NCBI GenBank assembly: GCA_016871015.1
Contig: VFZX01000010.1
Coordinates: forward strand, 1-51,566
Direction of reading: 5' to 3'
Source: Acidobacteriota bacterium
GTDB taxonomy: Bacteria > Acidobacteriota > Terriglobia > Bryobacterales > Bryobacteraceae
Length of the DNA stretch: 51,566 nucleotides
Each line of letters starts with the position of its first letter. Position 1 is the stretch's first letter. Shown in pieces: positions 16,589-25,500 of this stretch. The translations under genes were made by a program, and so were the position numbers. Under the pieces are notes generated by a model that was given only the letters and a program-made list of their open reading frames with translations, was not told the DNA's origin and made no database searches.

Positions 16589-17902
16589 TTGACCCCCTCC
16601 CGGCGCCTGATTCTGCTCGTGCTAGCCGTGGGGCTTCCTTCGGCTCTCGCCGCCGCGCTGGTCCCCGGATCCACCGGGTGGATGGTGCTCACAGCCGGAC
16701 TCGTGTTTGCCGCGGCCCTTGCGGACGCTCTGCTTGGCCGCCGTCTGTGCAAGTGGCCGTCGATCACCCTGCCCGCCAGCATCCGCGCCTACAAGGAGCG
16801 CCGCAACGCGCTGCCCCTTCGAATCGGTACCGCGGGCGCGCGCGAGGTGGTCGCGGGACTTCCATGGCCCGCGGCGCTGAACAGCGATCAGGACACGCGG
16901 AGGCTGGAACTCCCAGCGGCGGACACCGCGCAAGCGGAGTGGCCGTTCACGCCGCTGCGCCGCGGCGATTACGCGATTCCCGCGATCCACTTGAACCAGT
17001 CCACGCCGCTTGGACTGTGGGATCTCCGCACGCGGCAACAGACCAACTGCACCGTCCACGTGTATCCGAATCTGCGCCGGATCGACGATCTGCTCGCACT
17101 CCGCCGCGACAACGCGGGCGCCAAGGCGATCCGCCAGATCGGCAAGGGGCGCGAGTTCGAAAAGCTGCGGGACTACCTGCCCGGCGACGGATTCGACGAG
17201 ATCCATTGGAAGGCGACCGCCCGGCGCGGACGGCCGGTGACCAAGGTGTTCCAGGTGGAGCAGACGCGCGAGATCTACGCCGTGCTCGACTGCGCCCGCC
17301 TCACGGGCCGCGCCGAATCAAATGATCCGGCCGCCGAGCCGCGCCTGGAGCGCTACATGAATGCGGCCTTGATCCTGGGGATGGCGGCGCAGCAGTCAGG
17401 CGACCTGTTCGGACTGATGGCGTTTAGCGATCGCGTGGAGACTTTCGTCCGTGCGCGGAAGGGAACCGGGCAAGCCGCGCTATGCCGCCAGTCGATCTAC
17501 AAGTTTCAGCCCAAGCCCGCGGCGGCGAACTTCGAAGAGGCCGCGGTCCAGCTTCGAACCCAGCTCTCGCGGCGCGCCCTGGTGCTGTTCCTCACTGACC
17601 TCGATGATCCGGTAGCGGCGGCCCAATTCGCGCAGGCGGCGGCCTTGCTGCGTGGGCAGCACCTGGTGATGGCGGCGATGATCGCGCCGCCGGGCGCTCA
17701 TCCGCTGTTCACGCGGCCGGATGTCCAGGGGATCAACGATGTGTATCAGGAAGCCGCCGGACACGTGCTGTGGCGGCGGCTCAAGGACCTGGAAGTTGGC
17801 CTGCGCCACCAGGGAATCAACTTCACCACGCATCCGGCGCGCGGATTCAGCCAGCACCTGGTGAATCTCTACCGCCAAATCAAGCAGAGGCAGATTCTGT
17901 GA
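16589..17902 (+). CDS. DUF58 domain protein (vWA-like, membrane-anchored)
   Basis: Member of the DUF58 family usually encoded with MoxR ATPases and thought to assist assembly or envelope functions. Seen: two N-terminal membrane segments (about 7-28 and 31-50), a beta-rich middle, the diagnostic core GKGREFEKLRDYLPGD followed by IHWKATARRG (about 186-214), and a vWA-like half with VLFLTDLDDP. The likely start is a TTG just after the upstream stop; the frame extends further 5', but that part lies inside the fatty acyl reductase gene and looks non-coding. Its end overlaps the SpoIIM-like gene (GTGA). No MoxR gene is adjacent, which is atypical. Confidence 0.85.
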   Translation: MTPSRRLILLVLAVGLPSALAAALVPGSTGWMVLTAGLVFAAALADALLGRRLCKWPSITLPASIRAYKERRNALPLRIGTAGAREVVAGLPWPAALNSDQDTRRLELPAADTAQAEWPFTPLRRGDYAIPAIHLNQSTPLGLWDLRTRQQTNCTVHVYPNLRRIDDLLALRRDNAGAKAIRQIGKGREFEKLRDYLPGDGFDEIHWKATARRGRPVTKVFQVEQTREIYAVLDCARLTGRAESNDPAAEPRLERYMNAALILGMAAQQSGDLFGLMAFSDRVETFVRARKGTGQAALCRQSIYKFQPKPAAANFEEAAVQLRTQLSRRALVLFLTDLDDPVAAAQFAQAAALLRGQHLVMAAMIAPPGAHPLFTRPDVQGINDVYQEAAGHVLWRRLKDLEVGLRHQGINFTTHPARGFSQHLVNLYRQIKQRQIL

Positions 17903-18891
17903 TCGTCGACCTGCAGCGGTTCGTCACGGCGGAACGGCCGCACTGGACCCGGCTCGAAGAGCGGCTGCTGTTCCTGGAGCGCAACCCGGACCGGACGCTT
18001 TCGATCGGGGAGATCGAAGAGTTCTACATGCTGTACGAACGGGCGGGAGCGGCCCTGGTCAAGATCCAGCCGTTGCAGGCGGAAGGCGACCTGCGGCGGT
18101 ACCTCGAGTCGCTGGTCGGGCGAGCATATGCCGAAATCCACGAGACACGCCAGACCGCCCGGTTCCGCTTCCGGCACTGGGTGTGGCACACGATCCCGGA
18201 AACGTTCCGCCGCCGGATTCTGTATTTCAAGCTGAGCCTCATTGCGACGCTGGTGGGGGCTGCTTTTGGCGCTGGAGCGCTGGCGTTGAGCTACGAATCC
18301 AAAGATGTGCTGATGCCGTTCTCGCACCTGCACCAGAAGCCGGGCCAGCGCGTCGCCACTGAGATGGAGGAGCGCGGTAAGGGCATTTCCGCGGCCCGAG
18401 GCCGTTTTTCCGCGCACCTGATGACCCACAATATCCGCGTGACGCTGTTTGTGCTGGCGCTCGGGGTGACGTTCGGACTGCTGTCGATCGTGGTCCTGTT
18501 CTATAACGGAACGATTCTCGGAGCGGTGTGCTACGACTACATCACCGACGGGCAAGGCGTGTTCCTCGCGGGCTGGCTGCTGCCGCATGGATCCGTCGAG
18601 ATCCCGGCGATATTGATTGGCGGGCAGGGTGCGCTGCTGCTGGGCCACGCGCTGATCGGATGGAACACGCGGGAGTCGCGCGCCGACCGGGTCCGCTCGA
18701 TTCTTCCGGATCTCACCACGCTGGCCGGCGCCATCGGGCTGCTGCTGGTTTGGGCGGGGATCATCGAGTCGTTCTTCTCGCAGTATCACGAGCCGGTGAT
18801 CCCGTATGCGGTGAAGATCGGCTTTGGCAGCGCGCAACTGGTGCTGCTGTTCGTTTACCTGTTGCGCGTGAAACCCCGGGAGCGGATGTGA
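17899..18891 (+). CDS. Stage II sporulation protein M-like membrane protein
   Basis: Integral membrane protein of the SpoIIM/DUF95 family (330 residues), found in many non-sporulating bacteria beside DUF58 and RDD genes. Seen: a charged cytoplasmic N-terminus (1-110), then helices at about 114-136, 185-208, a conserved stretch FYNGTILGAVCYDYITDGQG, NIRVTLFVLALGVTFG, and a C-terminal pair. The start is GTG overlapping the DUF58 stop, and its own stop overlaps the next GTG, so the three genes are translationally coupled. The function in this organism is unknown; membrane remodelling is a family-level guess. Confidence 0.85.
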   Translation: MIVDLQRFVTAERPHWTRLEERLLFLERNPDRTLSIGEIEEFYMLYERAGAALVKIQPLQAEGDLRRYLESLVGRAYAEIHETRQTARFRFRHWVWHTIPETFRRRILYFKLSLIATLVGAAFGAGALALSYESKDVLMPFSHLHQKPGQRVATEMEERGKGISAARGRFSAHLMTHNIRVTLFVLALGVTFGLLSIVVLFYNGTILGAVCYDYITDGQGVFLAGWLLPHGSVEIPAILIGGQGALLLGHALIGWNTRESRADRVRSILPDLTTLAGAIGLLLVWAGIIESFFSQYHEPVIPYAVKIGFGSAQLVLLFVYLLRVKPRERM

Positions 18892-19655
18892 CACGGCTGG
18901 TGGCAGAGTCCCGGTTGAGCATCCGCACGCCCGAAGGCGTCGAGTTCTCGCTGCCGCTCGCGGGCACGGGCAGCCGGATGAGCGCGGCGGTGCTCGACAT
19001 CATGGTTGTGTCTGCGGTGTGGAGCGTAATCGGAAGGCTGGTGACCCTGATCGAGGCGGTGAACAAGGACATCGGCGGGGCGATTGAGATTCTCGGTTAC
19101 TTTGTGCTGAGCGTTGGGTATCCGATCGCCACGGAATGGTACTGGCGCGGGCAGACGGTCGGCAAGCGGGTGCTGGGACTGCGGGTCGCCGACGCGCGTG
19201 GCGGGCGGCTGCAGCCGTCGCAGGTGATCCTGCGCAACATCCTGCGCGCGGTGGACATCCTCCCGGCGCTGTATCTGGTGGGCGGCATTTCGTCGTTGCT
19301 CACCGCGCACCGGCAGCGGCTGGGGGACCTGGTGGCGGGGACGATTGTGACGCAGACCCGGCAGCCGGAGCCTCCAGAGCTCGACCAGATTCTCGGGGGC
19401 CGGTTCAATTCGCTGTCCGGGAACCTGCGGTGGGCGGCGCGGTTGCGGCAGGAGACTCCTCCGGCGCTTGCCAACGCGGCGATTGAGGCGTTGATGCGGC
19501 GCGAGGCGCTGAGTCCCGAGGCGCGGCTGGATGTGTTTGGGAGTTTGGCGGAGGAGTTCCGGCAGCGCGCTCCGTTTCCAGGAGAGGGGGCGGATCACTT
19601 GTCGGATGAGCAGTACTTGAGGAACGTGGTCGAGGTTCTGTTCCGGTCGCGGTAG
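18888..19655 (+). CDS. RDD-family membrane protein
   Basis: 255-residue RDD protein. Seen: the Arg/Asp signature pattern across helices (GSRMSAAVLDIMVV about 27-40, then GQTVGKRVLGLRVAD, RNILRAVDILPALYLV and QRLGDLVAGTIV), three hydrophobic helices, and a C-terminal soluble extension of about 90 residues. The GTG start overlaps the stop of the SpoIIM-like gene. RDD proteins are of uncertain function, with transport roles proposed for some. It is the last gene of the DUF58-SpoIIM-RDD unit; only gene fragments follow. Confidence 0.87.
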   Translation: MTRLVAESRLSIRTPEGVEFSLPLAGTGSRMSAAVLDIMVVSAVWSVIGRLVTLIEAVNKDIGGAIEILGYFVLSVGYPIATEWYWRGQTVGKRVLGLRVADARGGRLQPSQVILRNILRAVDILPALYLVGGISSLLTAHRQRLGDLVAGTIVTQTRQPEPPELDQILGGRFNSLSGNLRWAARLRQETPPALANAAIEALMRREALSPEARLDVFGSLAEEFRQRAPFPGEGADHLSDEQYLRNVVEVLFRSR

Positions 19656-19660
19656 CGTCC

Positions 19661-19779
19661 AGTCTCGTGCGCGTTGGACCTGCTCGGAGACAAGTGGACT
19701 CTCCTGATCATCCGTGATCTCTTCTTCGACCGGTCGCGCTATCGTGAGTTTCTGACCGGGGAGGGCATTCCGACCAACC
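19661..19779 (+). pseudogene. HxlR-family regulator fragment
   Basis: About 40 codons of the N-terminal winged helix of an HxlR-type regulator: RALDLLGDKWTLLIIRDLFF continuing with DRSRYREFLTGEGIPTN. It has no start codon of its own and stops being HxlR-like exactly where a PadR-like segment begins, so it is a remnant, not a functional gene. Confidence 0.7.
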
Positions 19780-19880
19780 GGCACTTTGGATCTGTTGATT
19801 CTCAAGGCGCTCGCCCGTCGGCAAGATGCACGGCTGCGGAATCGCGCAGATGCTCAAGGATTGGCTTCATCGCGACCGGA
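19780..19880 (+). pseudogene. PadR-family regulator fragment, frameshifted
   Basis: The sequence reads GTLDLLILKALA, the conserved PadR start, and then after a one-base shift continues KMHGCGIAQMLKDWL. Together these match the first about 30 residues of PadR regulators, with Cys in place of the usual Tyr in HGYGIAQ. The frameshift and the missing wing and C-terminal domain make it a pseudogene scrap, fused behind the HxlR fragment. Confidence 0.65.
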
Positions 19881-19921
19881 TCGGGAACGAACTGGCGGAT
19901 TCGACAACTGCGCGACACCGC

Positions 19922-20033
19922 CGGTGCCACTCTTCGATCAGAAGGAGTACTTGATTCCCGCCTGCATCTGACGCGGGTCCATCGCCGCGCCGATTACTCC
20001 GAACGCGCCAGTCCCGAAGTTCTGGCCGGAGAT
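19922..20033 (-). pseudogene. Remnant of a second receptor C-terminus (scrap A)
   Basis: 112 bases aligning with the extreme 3' end of the intact receptor gene (22557-22668), with four mismatches by eye. It encodes SGQNFGTGAFGVIGA through QAGIKYSF and a stop, and the similarity continues 16 bases past the stop. Beyond 20033 the similarity ends abruptly. In frame it is preceded by unrelated sequence, so it is a remnant. Confidence 0.85.
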
Positions 20034-20145
20034 TGGAACCGTGGCGCCCAGCGTACTGGCGGCGAACGCCCCAGCCAGCTCGGTGCCGTACGAACCAGAG
20101 CACCGTTTATCATTCTCTATCGGCACATGACTGTCTAACGGCGCA

Positions 20146-20162
20146 TGCACCAAAGTGGTGCA
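20146..20162. promoter_or_regulatory. Perfect palindrome, likely operator of the RHH gene
   Basis: TGCACCA-aag-TGGTGCA, a perfect seven-base inverted repeat with a three-base centre, ending ten bases before the ATG of the ribbon-helix-helix gene. Its position and symmetry fit an autoregulatory operator bound by an RHH dimer or tetramer. Confidence 0.6.
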
Positions 20163-20172
20163 CAATGGTGTT

Positions 20173-20430
20173 ATGAGAGCGGAAACGAAGACCGTGCGCC
20201 AGAGCGTGAGCTTGCCGGCCAAGACAGCCACCCAGATTCGGAGCATGGCGAAGTCGCGGCGGCTGAGCACCGCGCGGATGCTGGTCGAGTTGATCGAGAA
20301 TGGCATCGAAGCCGAGAAGCGCAAGCAACAGGAGTTCTTTGACCTCGCCGAGCGCTTCCGCAACGAGGCGGACCCGCAAGAGGCGAAGCGCCTCGGAGAT
20401 CAACTCGGCCGCTTGGTCTTTGGTGGCTGA
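20173..20430 (+). CDS. Ribbon-helix-helix (CopG-like) DNA-binding protein, antitoxin-like
   Basis: 85-residue protein beginning TVRQSVSLPAKTATQIRSMA within the first 30 residues, the beta-strand plus helix-turn-helix pattern of RHH regulators (STARMLVELIENGI as helix B), and ending in a charged helix. It is probably an autoregulator or antitoxin. The ATG at the chosen start is 10 bases from a perfect palindrome; an upstream in-frame GTG would lie inside that palindrome and is less likely. The stop overlaps the next ATG by one base. It lies inside a scrap-filled region, suggesting mobile origin. Confidence 0.75.
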   Translation: MRAETKTVRQSVSLPAKTATQIRSMAKSRRLSTARMLVELIENGIEAEKRKQQEFFDLAERFRNEADPQEAKRLGDQLGRLVFGG

Positions 20431-20675
20431 TGCCGAAGATCGAACGCTGGAGCAAGTTCCCTGAGGCAGTCAAGCAGCACCTGGTGGAGCGGATGCGAGA
20501 TCGATCGATCAGCATCGCCGACCTGAATCAACTGCGACTCTGGACCGAGACGCAGCCGGAGGTTCCGGAAGGTGAATGGTACAAGGACTTCGGAACATTC
20601 AAGATTTGCGGCCGGGGGTCCCTGGCAAAGACGTTCCTGGTGCGCGGCCAAGCCGCAAAGGGCGAGAAGCTCTGA
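20430..20675 (+). CDS. Small protein paired with the RHH gene, possible toxin
   Basis: 81 residues with no assigned family that I can name: MPKIERWSKFPEAVKQHLVE, then a middle rich in Trp/Glu (LRLWTETQPEVPEGEWYKDF) and a Gly-rich end (ICGRGSLAKTFLVRGQAAKG). The stop-start overlap (TGATG) with the RHH gene is typical of toxin-antitoxin operons, and the size fits. I see no RelE, PIN, Doc or MazF catalytic residues. The alternative is a small accessory protein without toxic activity. Confidence 0.6.
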   Translation: MPKIERWSKFPEAVKQHLVERMRDRSISIADLNQLRLWTETQPEVPEGEWYKDFGTFKICGRGSLAKTFLVRGQAAKGEKL

Positions 20676-21203
20676 ACGCCACCACGGCCAATGCCATTGC
20701 CTTGAATTCACCACTACCTTGATTGACGCTCGGCCTAGCGCTCCCGGAGAACCCAAGCGGCGGAGCGGCCTTCAGCTTCATTTCACGAGGCATGCCTGGC
20801 AAGCGGGCTCCGAAGTTCTCGCCCGACACGCATCAAGGAGCTGAGCCATAGGCGCCTGCTTCTTGGCTTCCTGAAGGTGAGTACGCTGCCGTGCCGCAGT
20901 TGTTCCGTCAAAACCGAGGCGGGATGCCCAGGATTGGGTCGAAAGCGGTACAATCGCGCAATGTCGCGCAGCGGATGTTCCAGTCGAGTTCTGCTGACGC
21001 GGGAAATTCCGATCGGGCCAGCCAGTACGCCGCCGGGCGCGGTCCCGGTCTTCCCTACAGAGGGACGAGTGCGTGCCGATTGATCCGCCATTCATTCGCC
21101 GACAACAGGTTCCGCCCCGAACTCGACGCCCGTGGTTACGAAGCCGATGCAGGTCCCAACTTCCGTTCATCATTCCCTTGAAGCCCGCCCACTTGGCGCT
21201 GTG
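20676..21203. other. Stretch with no recognisable gene
   Basis: About 530 bases between the RHH-partner gene and receptor scrap B. Several short open frames occur on both strands, but none has a recognisable domain, a convincing ribosome-binding site or family resemblance. On the minus strand near 20770-20829 a stretch reads NFGARLPGMPREMKLK, which vaguely recalls the last strands of Oar-like receptors; too weak to call. Confidence 0.5.
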
Positions 21204-21363
21204 TGGATCGACACGTCGAAGTTGATGATGCCGGGCGTCTCGATTGGAGCGCCGCCCGCGTCGTCGTACCGCAATCCCACCGGACGCGCGAGTGCCGCGG
21301 TATCGAACCAGCGCGTGGGCCGGCGTTCGGCGGGCGGCAGGTTAGGGCTCCGGAGCAGATCCG
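21204..21363 (-). pseudogene. Remnant of a second receptor C-terminus (scrap B)
   Basis: 160 bases aligning without gaps to 22751-22910 of the intact receptor gene, with eleven mismatches by eye. It encodes DLLRSPNLPPAERRPTRWFD through APIETPGIINFDVSI, then diverges and meets stops. It is in the same order and orientation relative to scrap A as in the intact gene, but about 1.17 kb of other DNA separates the two, where the intact gene has only 82 bases. Confidence 0.85.
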
Positions 21364-21376
21364 CTGGTGGTGCGGC

Positions 21377-22147
21377 TCATGGCGCCGTCTTCGGTGCGAA
21401 CACGCCCATGATGCGCACCATCCAGGTCCGCGGCAGCAGGCGGCTGGACTGAACCAGCGCAGCATTCAGGAGGCCAGAAATCTGGGCGCCGGAACGCCGG
21501 CCGTTGATGGCGCGGAGCCCGGTGCGGACGACGTCCTCCGGGTCCTGAAACATCATCGGTGGGTACGGTGCCGCGTCAGAAGCTCCAGCCTGGGTGTGAA
21601 AGGGAGTCCGTGTGGCGCCCGGGCAGAGCGCAATGACGTTCACTCCCCGGGGTCGCTGCTCGTACCAGAGCGCTTCGGAAAAGGAAATCACATAAGCCTT
21701 TGTTGCCGCGTAGACCGCCGACGAAGGAAATGGCGTGAATCCGAGTGTGGAAGCAGTGTTCAGCAACGTGTCCCCTGGCTGCGCCGCCGAAAGAAACGAG
21801 TAGGCGAGGGTGGTCAGACTCTCACAGTTGAGCCGGATCATGTCCCGCTGTTTCGAAACGGGAATGCCGGTAAACCACCCGTAAAGTCCAAACCCGGCGT
21901 TGTTCACCAAAACAGTATGGTGCTCCGCCGACAGGCGATCCGCCACGGCCGTTAACCCAGCATCGGTCCCCAGGTCGGCAGCGAGGATCTGGTGTCCCGC
22001 GCCGGATAGGCCACCCCGGAGTTGCTCAAGGGCGCCGGCGCCGCGAGCCACCAAGGTGACGGCCCAGCCCTCCTTCGCGAGGTGTAGGGCAAACTCCCGG
22101 CCAATCCCGCCGGTCGCGCCCGTTACCATTGCCCGTTTTGAAGCCAT
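21377..22147 (-). CDS. Short-chain dehydrogenase/reductase
   Basis: Classical SDR (256 residues), NAD(P)-dependent oxidoreductase of unknown substrate. Seen: TGATGGIG (9-16, cofactor loop), VARG (Arg after beta-2 favouring NADP), NNAG, catalytic Ser in NTASTLGF, and YAATK with Tyr and Lys, then PGATRTPF. The C-terminus VVRTGLRAINGRRSG resembles DltE/DhrS-like SDRs. The frame is intact despite the surrounding decay. Its start lies within the tail of a broken dehalogenase-like gene on the same strand (25-base overlap). Confidence 0.9.
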   Translation of the reverse strand: MASKRAMVTGATGGIGREFALHLAKEGWAVTLVARGAGALEQLRGGLSGAGHQILAADLGTDAGLTAVADRLSAEHHTVLVNNAGFGLYGWFTGIPVSKQRDMIRLNCESLTTLAYSFLSAAQPGDTLLNTASTLGFTPFPSSAVYAATKAYVISFSEALWYEQRPRGVNVIALCPGATRTPFHTQAGASDAAPYPPMMFQDPEDVVRTGLRAINGRRSGAQISGLLNAALVQSSRLLPRTWMVRIMGVFAPKTAP

Positions 22148-22433
22148 GTGGCCATCTCCTTGGCGATTTCGGCGCCAGCATCCTCTTGAACAAAATGAGA
22201 AGCGTTCCCTCCAGCCCCAACACGATCCGGCGAATCAACTCCGGGCGGCGGCCACCGAGACCGAGGCCTACCGGTCCTCCCCAGTCCTGACCCATGATGG
22301 TGAGATCGCGAAGTCCAGTGCCACGCATCGGAAGCGCCTTTCAAAGCGGCGATATCCTCGCCCCGTCCAGTTCGAGGAATCGATGCTCGACATCGAACAG
22401 TTCCCTCGCAACGGGGAAACGTTGGAAGCTCAT
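22123..22433 (-). pseudogene. Haloalkane-dehalogenase-like alpha/beta hydrolase, internally deleted
   Basis: Three separated pieces of one alpha/beta hydrolase are visible in different frames: an N-terminus MSFQRFPVARELFDVEHRFL then ELDGARI; a middle RDLTIMGQDWGGPVGLGL containing the Asp nucleophile elbow; and a C-terminus ASHFVQEDAGAEIAKEMATW. An intact enzyme would be about 300 residues; here the pieces fit in 311 bases, so large internal segments, including most of the cap, are deleted. It is upstream of and slightly overlaps the SDR gene. Confidence 0.75.
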
Positions 22434-22572
22434 GGATCGCCGGGCGGTCGCGTAGGTTCACGCCACATTCATTGTACGATTGAGTTGGTAACGGAACGCG
22501 AGGGCGGTCCTGAAAAGCGGCAGGCGAAGGCCCGGCGGGGAAAACAACCTCGACCTCGGTGCCACTCTTCGA

Positions 22573-25500
22573 TCAGAAGGAGTACTTGATTCCCGCCTGC
22601 AACTGACGCGGGTCCAACGCCGCGCCGATCACTCCGAACGCGCCAGTCCCGAAGTTCTGGCCGGGGATGCTGAAGTTAGCACGGTTGAACAGGTTGAATG
22701 AGTCCAGGCGCAACTCGAACCGGTGACGCTCGGCGACGCGGAACATCCGCTGGATCGACACGTCGAAATTGATGATGCCGGGCGTCTCGATTGGAGCGCG
22801 GCCCGCGTTGCCATACCGCAATCCCACCGGACGGGCGAATGCCGCGGTATCGAACCAGCGGGTGGGCCGGCGTTCGGCGGGCGGCAGGTTGGGGCTCCGC
22901 AGCATATCCGGCCATTGCGACAGCGCGGTTCCCGCGTCGATCGCATCGCCGGGCAGGAGCGCGGTGATGAACGATCCGTCCTGGATCACGGTGATCCCCT
23001 GGAACTGCCAGCCGCCCAGCACCTTGCCTGCGAGCGAATCGGTGAGGTAGCGCTTGCCCTTGCCGAACGGCAGCTCGTATCCCACGGTCACCACCAGGCG
23101 CCGCGGAATGAACACGTCGCTCGTCGACCGGTTGAGGTGCAGCGGCATGTTCACCGAGCGTTGGCGCTGGACGCCGAGCACCGCCGAGTTCACGGCAGCG
23201 TTGTCGAGTCCCTTCGACCATGTGAAGGCGCCCAGCAGATAGATGCCGTCGGTTCCCGGGCGCTTCTGCACTTTCACTTCGAGTCCGTTGTAGGTGGCAT
23301 CGGCGGACGGCGACGTCACCCATACGTCCTGCAGCCGCGGGAATGGACGCCGCGCCTGCCGCGGACCCGTGCCGGGCACGGCGTCGTTCACCGAGACGGT
23401 CTCCAGGCGGTTCGATGTGTGCGACCCCTGATAGCCGAGATCGATCGAGAGGTTCCGGTAGATCTCGCGCTGGATGGACAATCCCCATGAGTGGGTCGCG
23501 GTCAGTTTCAGGGGCGTCTCGACGCCGTTGAAGCGGGCGACGGCCGTGGTGGCCAGTGCGGCCGGGAAGGGGTCCGACAACGAGATGTTGGGAGTGCGGG
23601 CGTCAGCGAGGAACGATGCCACTTGCGCGTTTGTCCGCGGCTGGTTGCCGAGGTCCTGGAGGATCGCGACGTCGATATCGTTGGCGTAGATTCCGTAGCC
23701 GGCGCGGACCACGGTCTTGTCGTTGGCGCGGAAGGCGAGTCCCGCCCGCGGCAGAAATCCAGTCTTCTCCCACCGGATCAGCGGAATGTCCGGCTGGAAG
23801 CGGCCCGTCTGCCAGGGCTGTAGCGCGAGATCCTGCACGGGGGCTATGAAGGCGCCAGCATAAGGGTTGTAGTTCGACATGAACCCGGAGCGGTCTTTCC
23901 ACGCGCCGCGCAGCTCGTAGCGCAGGCCGAGATTCAGAGTGAGCTTGCGGTGCACCTTCCAGTCGTCCTGCAGGTAGAGGTAGTAGCCATTCTGGGCAAA
24001 GCGTCCGCGGTTCGACTCGCCACCTGTGCGCGTAGCCGCGGGCACTCCCAGAAGGAAGTCGGCGAATGCGTGGCCCGAGTAGCGCGGCTGGAAATCGATG
24101 CCCGGACTCGCACCGATGTTGTAGAAGTTGTAGTGGCGCCGGTACTCGATTCCCGTCTTCAGGAAATGGCCGCCGCGCTGGAAGCTGAAGTCGTCTTTCA
24201 ACTGCCAGTTGCCGATGTGGACCGCACCGCCGGGAGGACTGCCGCTGTCGCCGATCGACAAGTAGCCGGTCACGTTGAACCGCGGGAGTCCACCGCTTGG
24301 ATTCACGCGGCCGAGTCCGAGCGCGGGAATTCCGAGAGCGGCGGCGTCGGCCACGTGAGGCGCCTGCACGCCCAGAAAGTAGGGCCGCCGGAAGAAGTGG
24401 GCCGACGCGACGTTCACGTACGCCGACTTGAAGGTGCGCGTGTTGGTGATCTCCTGCGCCCATGTGTAGAGCGGCTGTTCGTAGGAGAATTCCCGGATCG
24501 GATCCGTGAGCAGGGTGATCGCGCGGTTGTGGGCGAACCGCGCCGACCAGCGGTCGCTGTCGGACTTGCGGAAGTCCATGCGCCCGATCCACTGTGGATT
24601 GTCGGAGTTCGCCGACGAGTTGGGACTGGTGAAGTTGAGCGCGCCCGGTGTGTTCGGCTCCGGCCAGAACTTCAACAGCCTCGACGACACGGGATTGATG
24701 CGTGAGGCCGGAATCAGATTTCCCGCGAATGGCTGCATGGTGACGGGATCGCGCACAGCGACCGGGAATTGTCCGTTCCGCAACTCGGCCGTTGGGACGA
24801 TCCCGGTCAGCGGAAGAAAGTTTCGAATGATCTCATCCTGGAAAGCGACGAAGTACCAGGCGCGATCCTTGCGGATAGGACCGCCGAGCGTGCCACCCGC
24901 CTGCTGCCTGCGGAATGAGGTCTTGGTGCGTGCGAAGAAGTTGCGTGCGTCGAGCGCGTCGTGCCGCGAAAACCAGAATGCGTTGCCGTGCAGCTCGTTG
25001 GTCCCGCTCTTGGTGACCGCGATGATCTGGCCTCCGGGGCGGACTCCCCACTCGGCGCCATAGAGTCCGGTTTTCACTTCGAACTCCTGCAGCGCATCGA
25101 GGTTCGGACGGAACGTGGTCGCGCCATTACCCTCCGAGATCATGCTGCCGTCGAGGTGATAGACATTGTCGGCGCGGCTCATGCCACGGACCAGGATTCC
25201 CGTGGCCGTGCCCGAAGCCACGCCGTTGCCGTAGATGGTTCCGCGCGGGGACACCACTCCGGGAGAGAGCGCGGCAAGCGTGGCGAAGTCGCGATTGTTG
25301 ACGGGAAGTCCGACGAGCTTCTGATGGTCGATCACCTGGCCCATGCCCGCGCTTTCGGTGTTCAACAGGGAGGCGCTGGACGTGACCTCGGTGGTCTGGG
25401 TAGTCTCGCCGACGGCAAGCGTGAAGTCAGCGCGCTCGATCCGGCCCACTTCGAGGACGATGCCAGTGCGGAGCTGCGTCTGGAATCCGGTGAACGACAC

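Noticed and set aside
20770-20829. Minus-strand NFGARLPGMPREMKLK, a third receptor-like C-terminal scrap
   Set aside because: Resemblance to Oar-type receptor ends is slight and no aligned bases support it.
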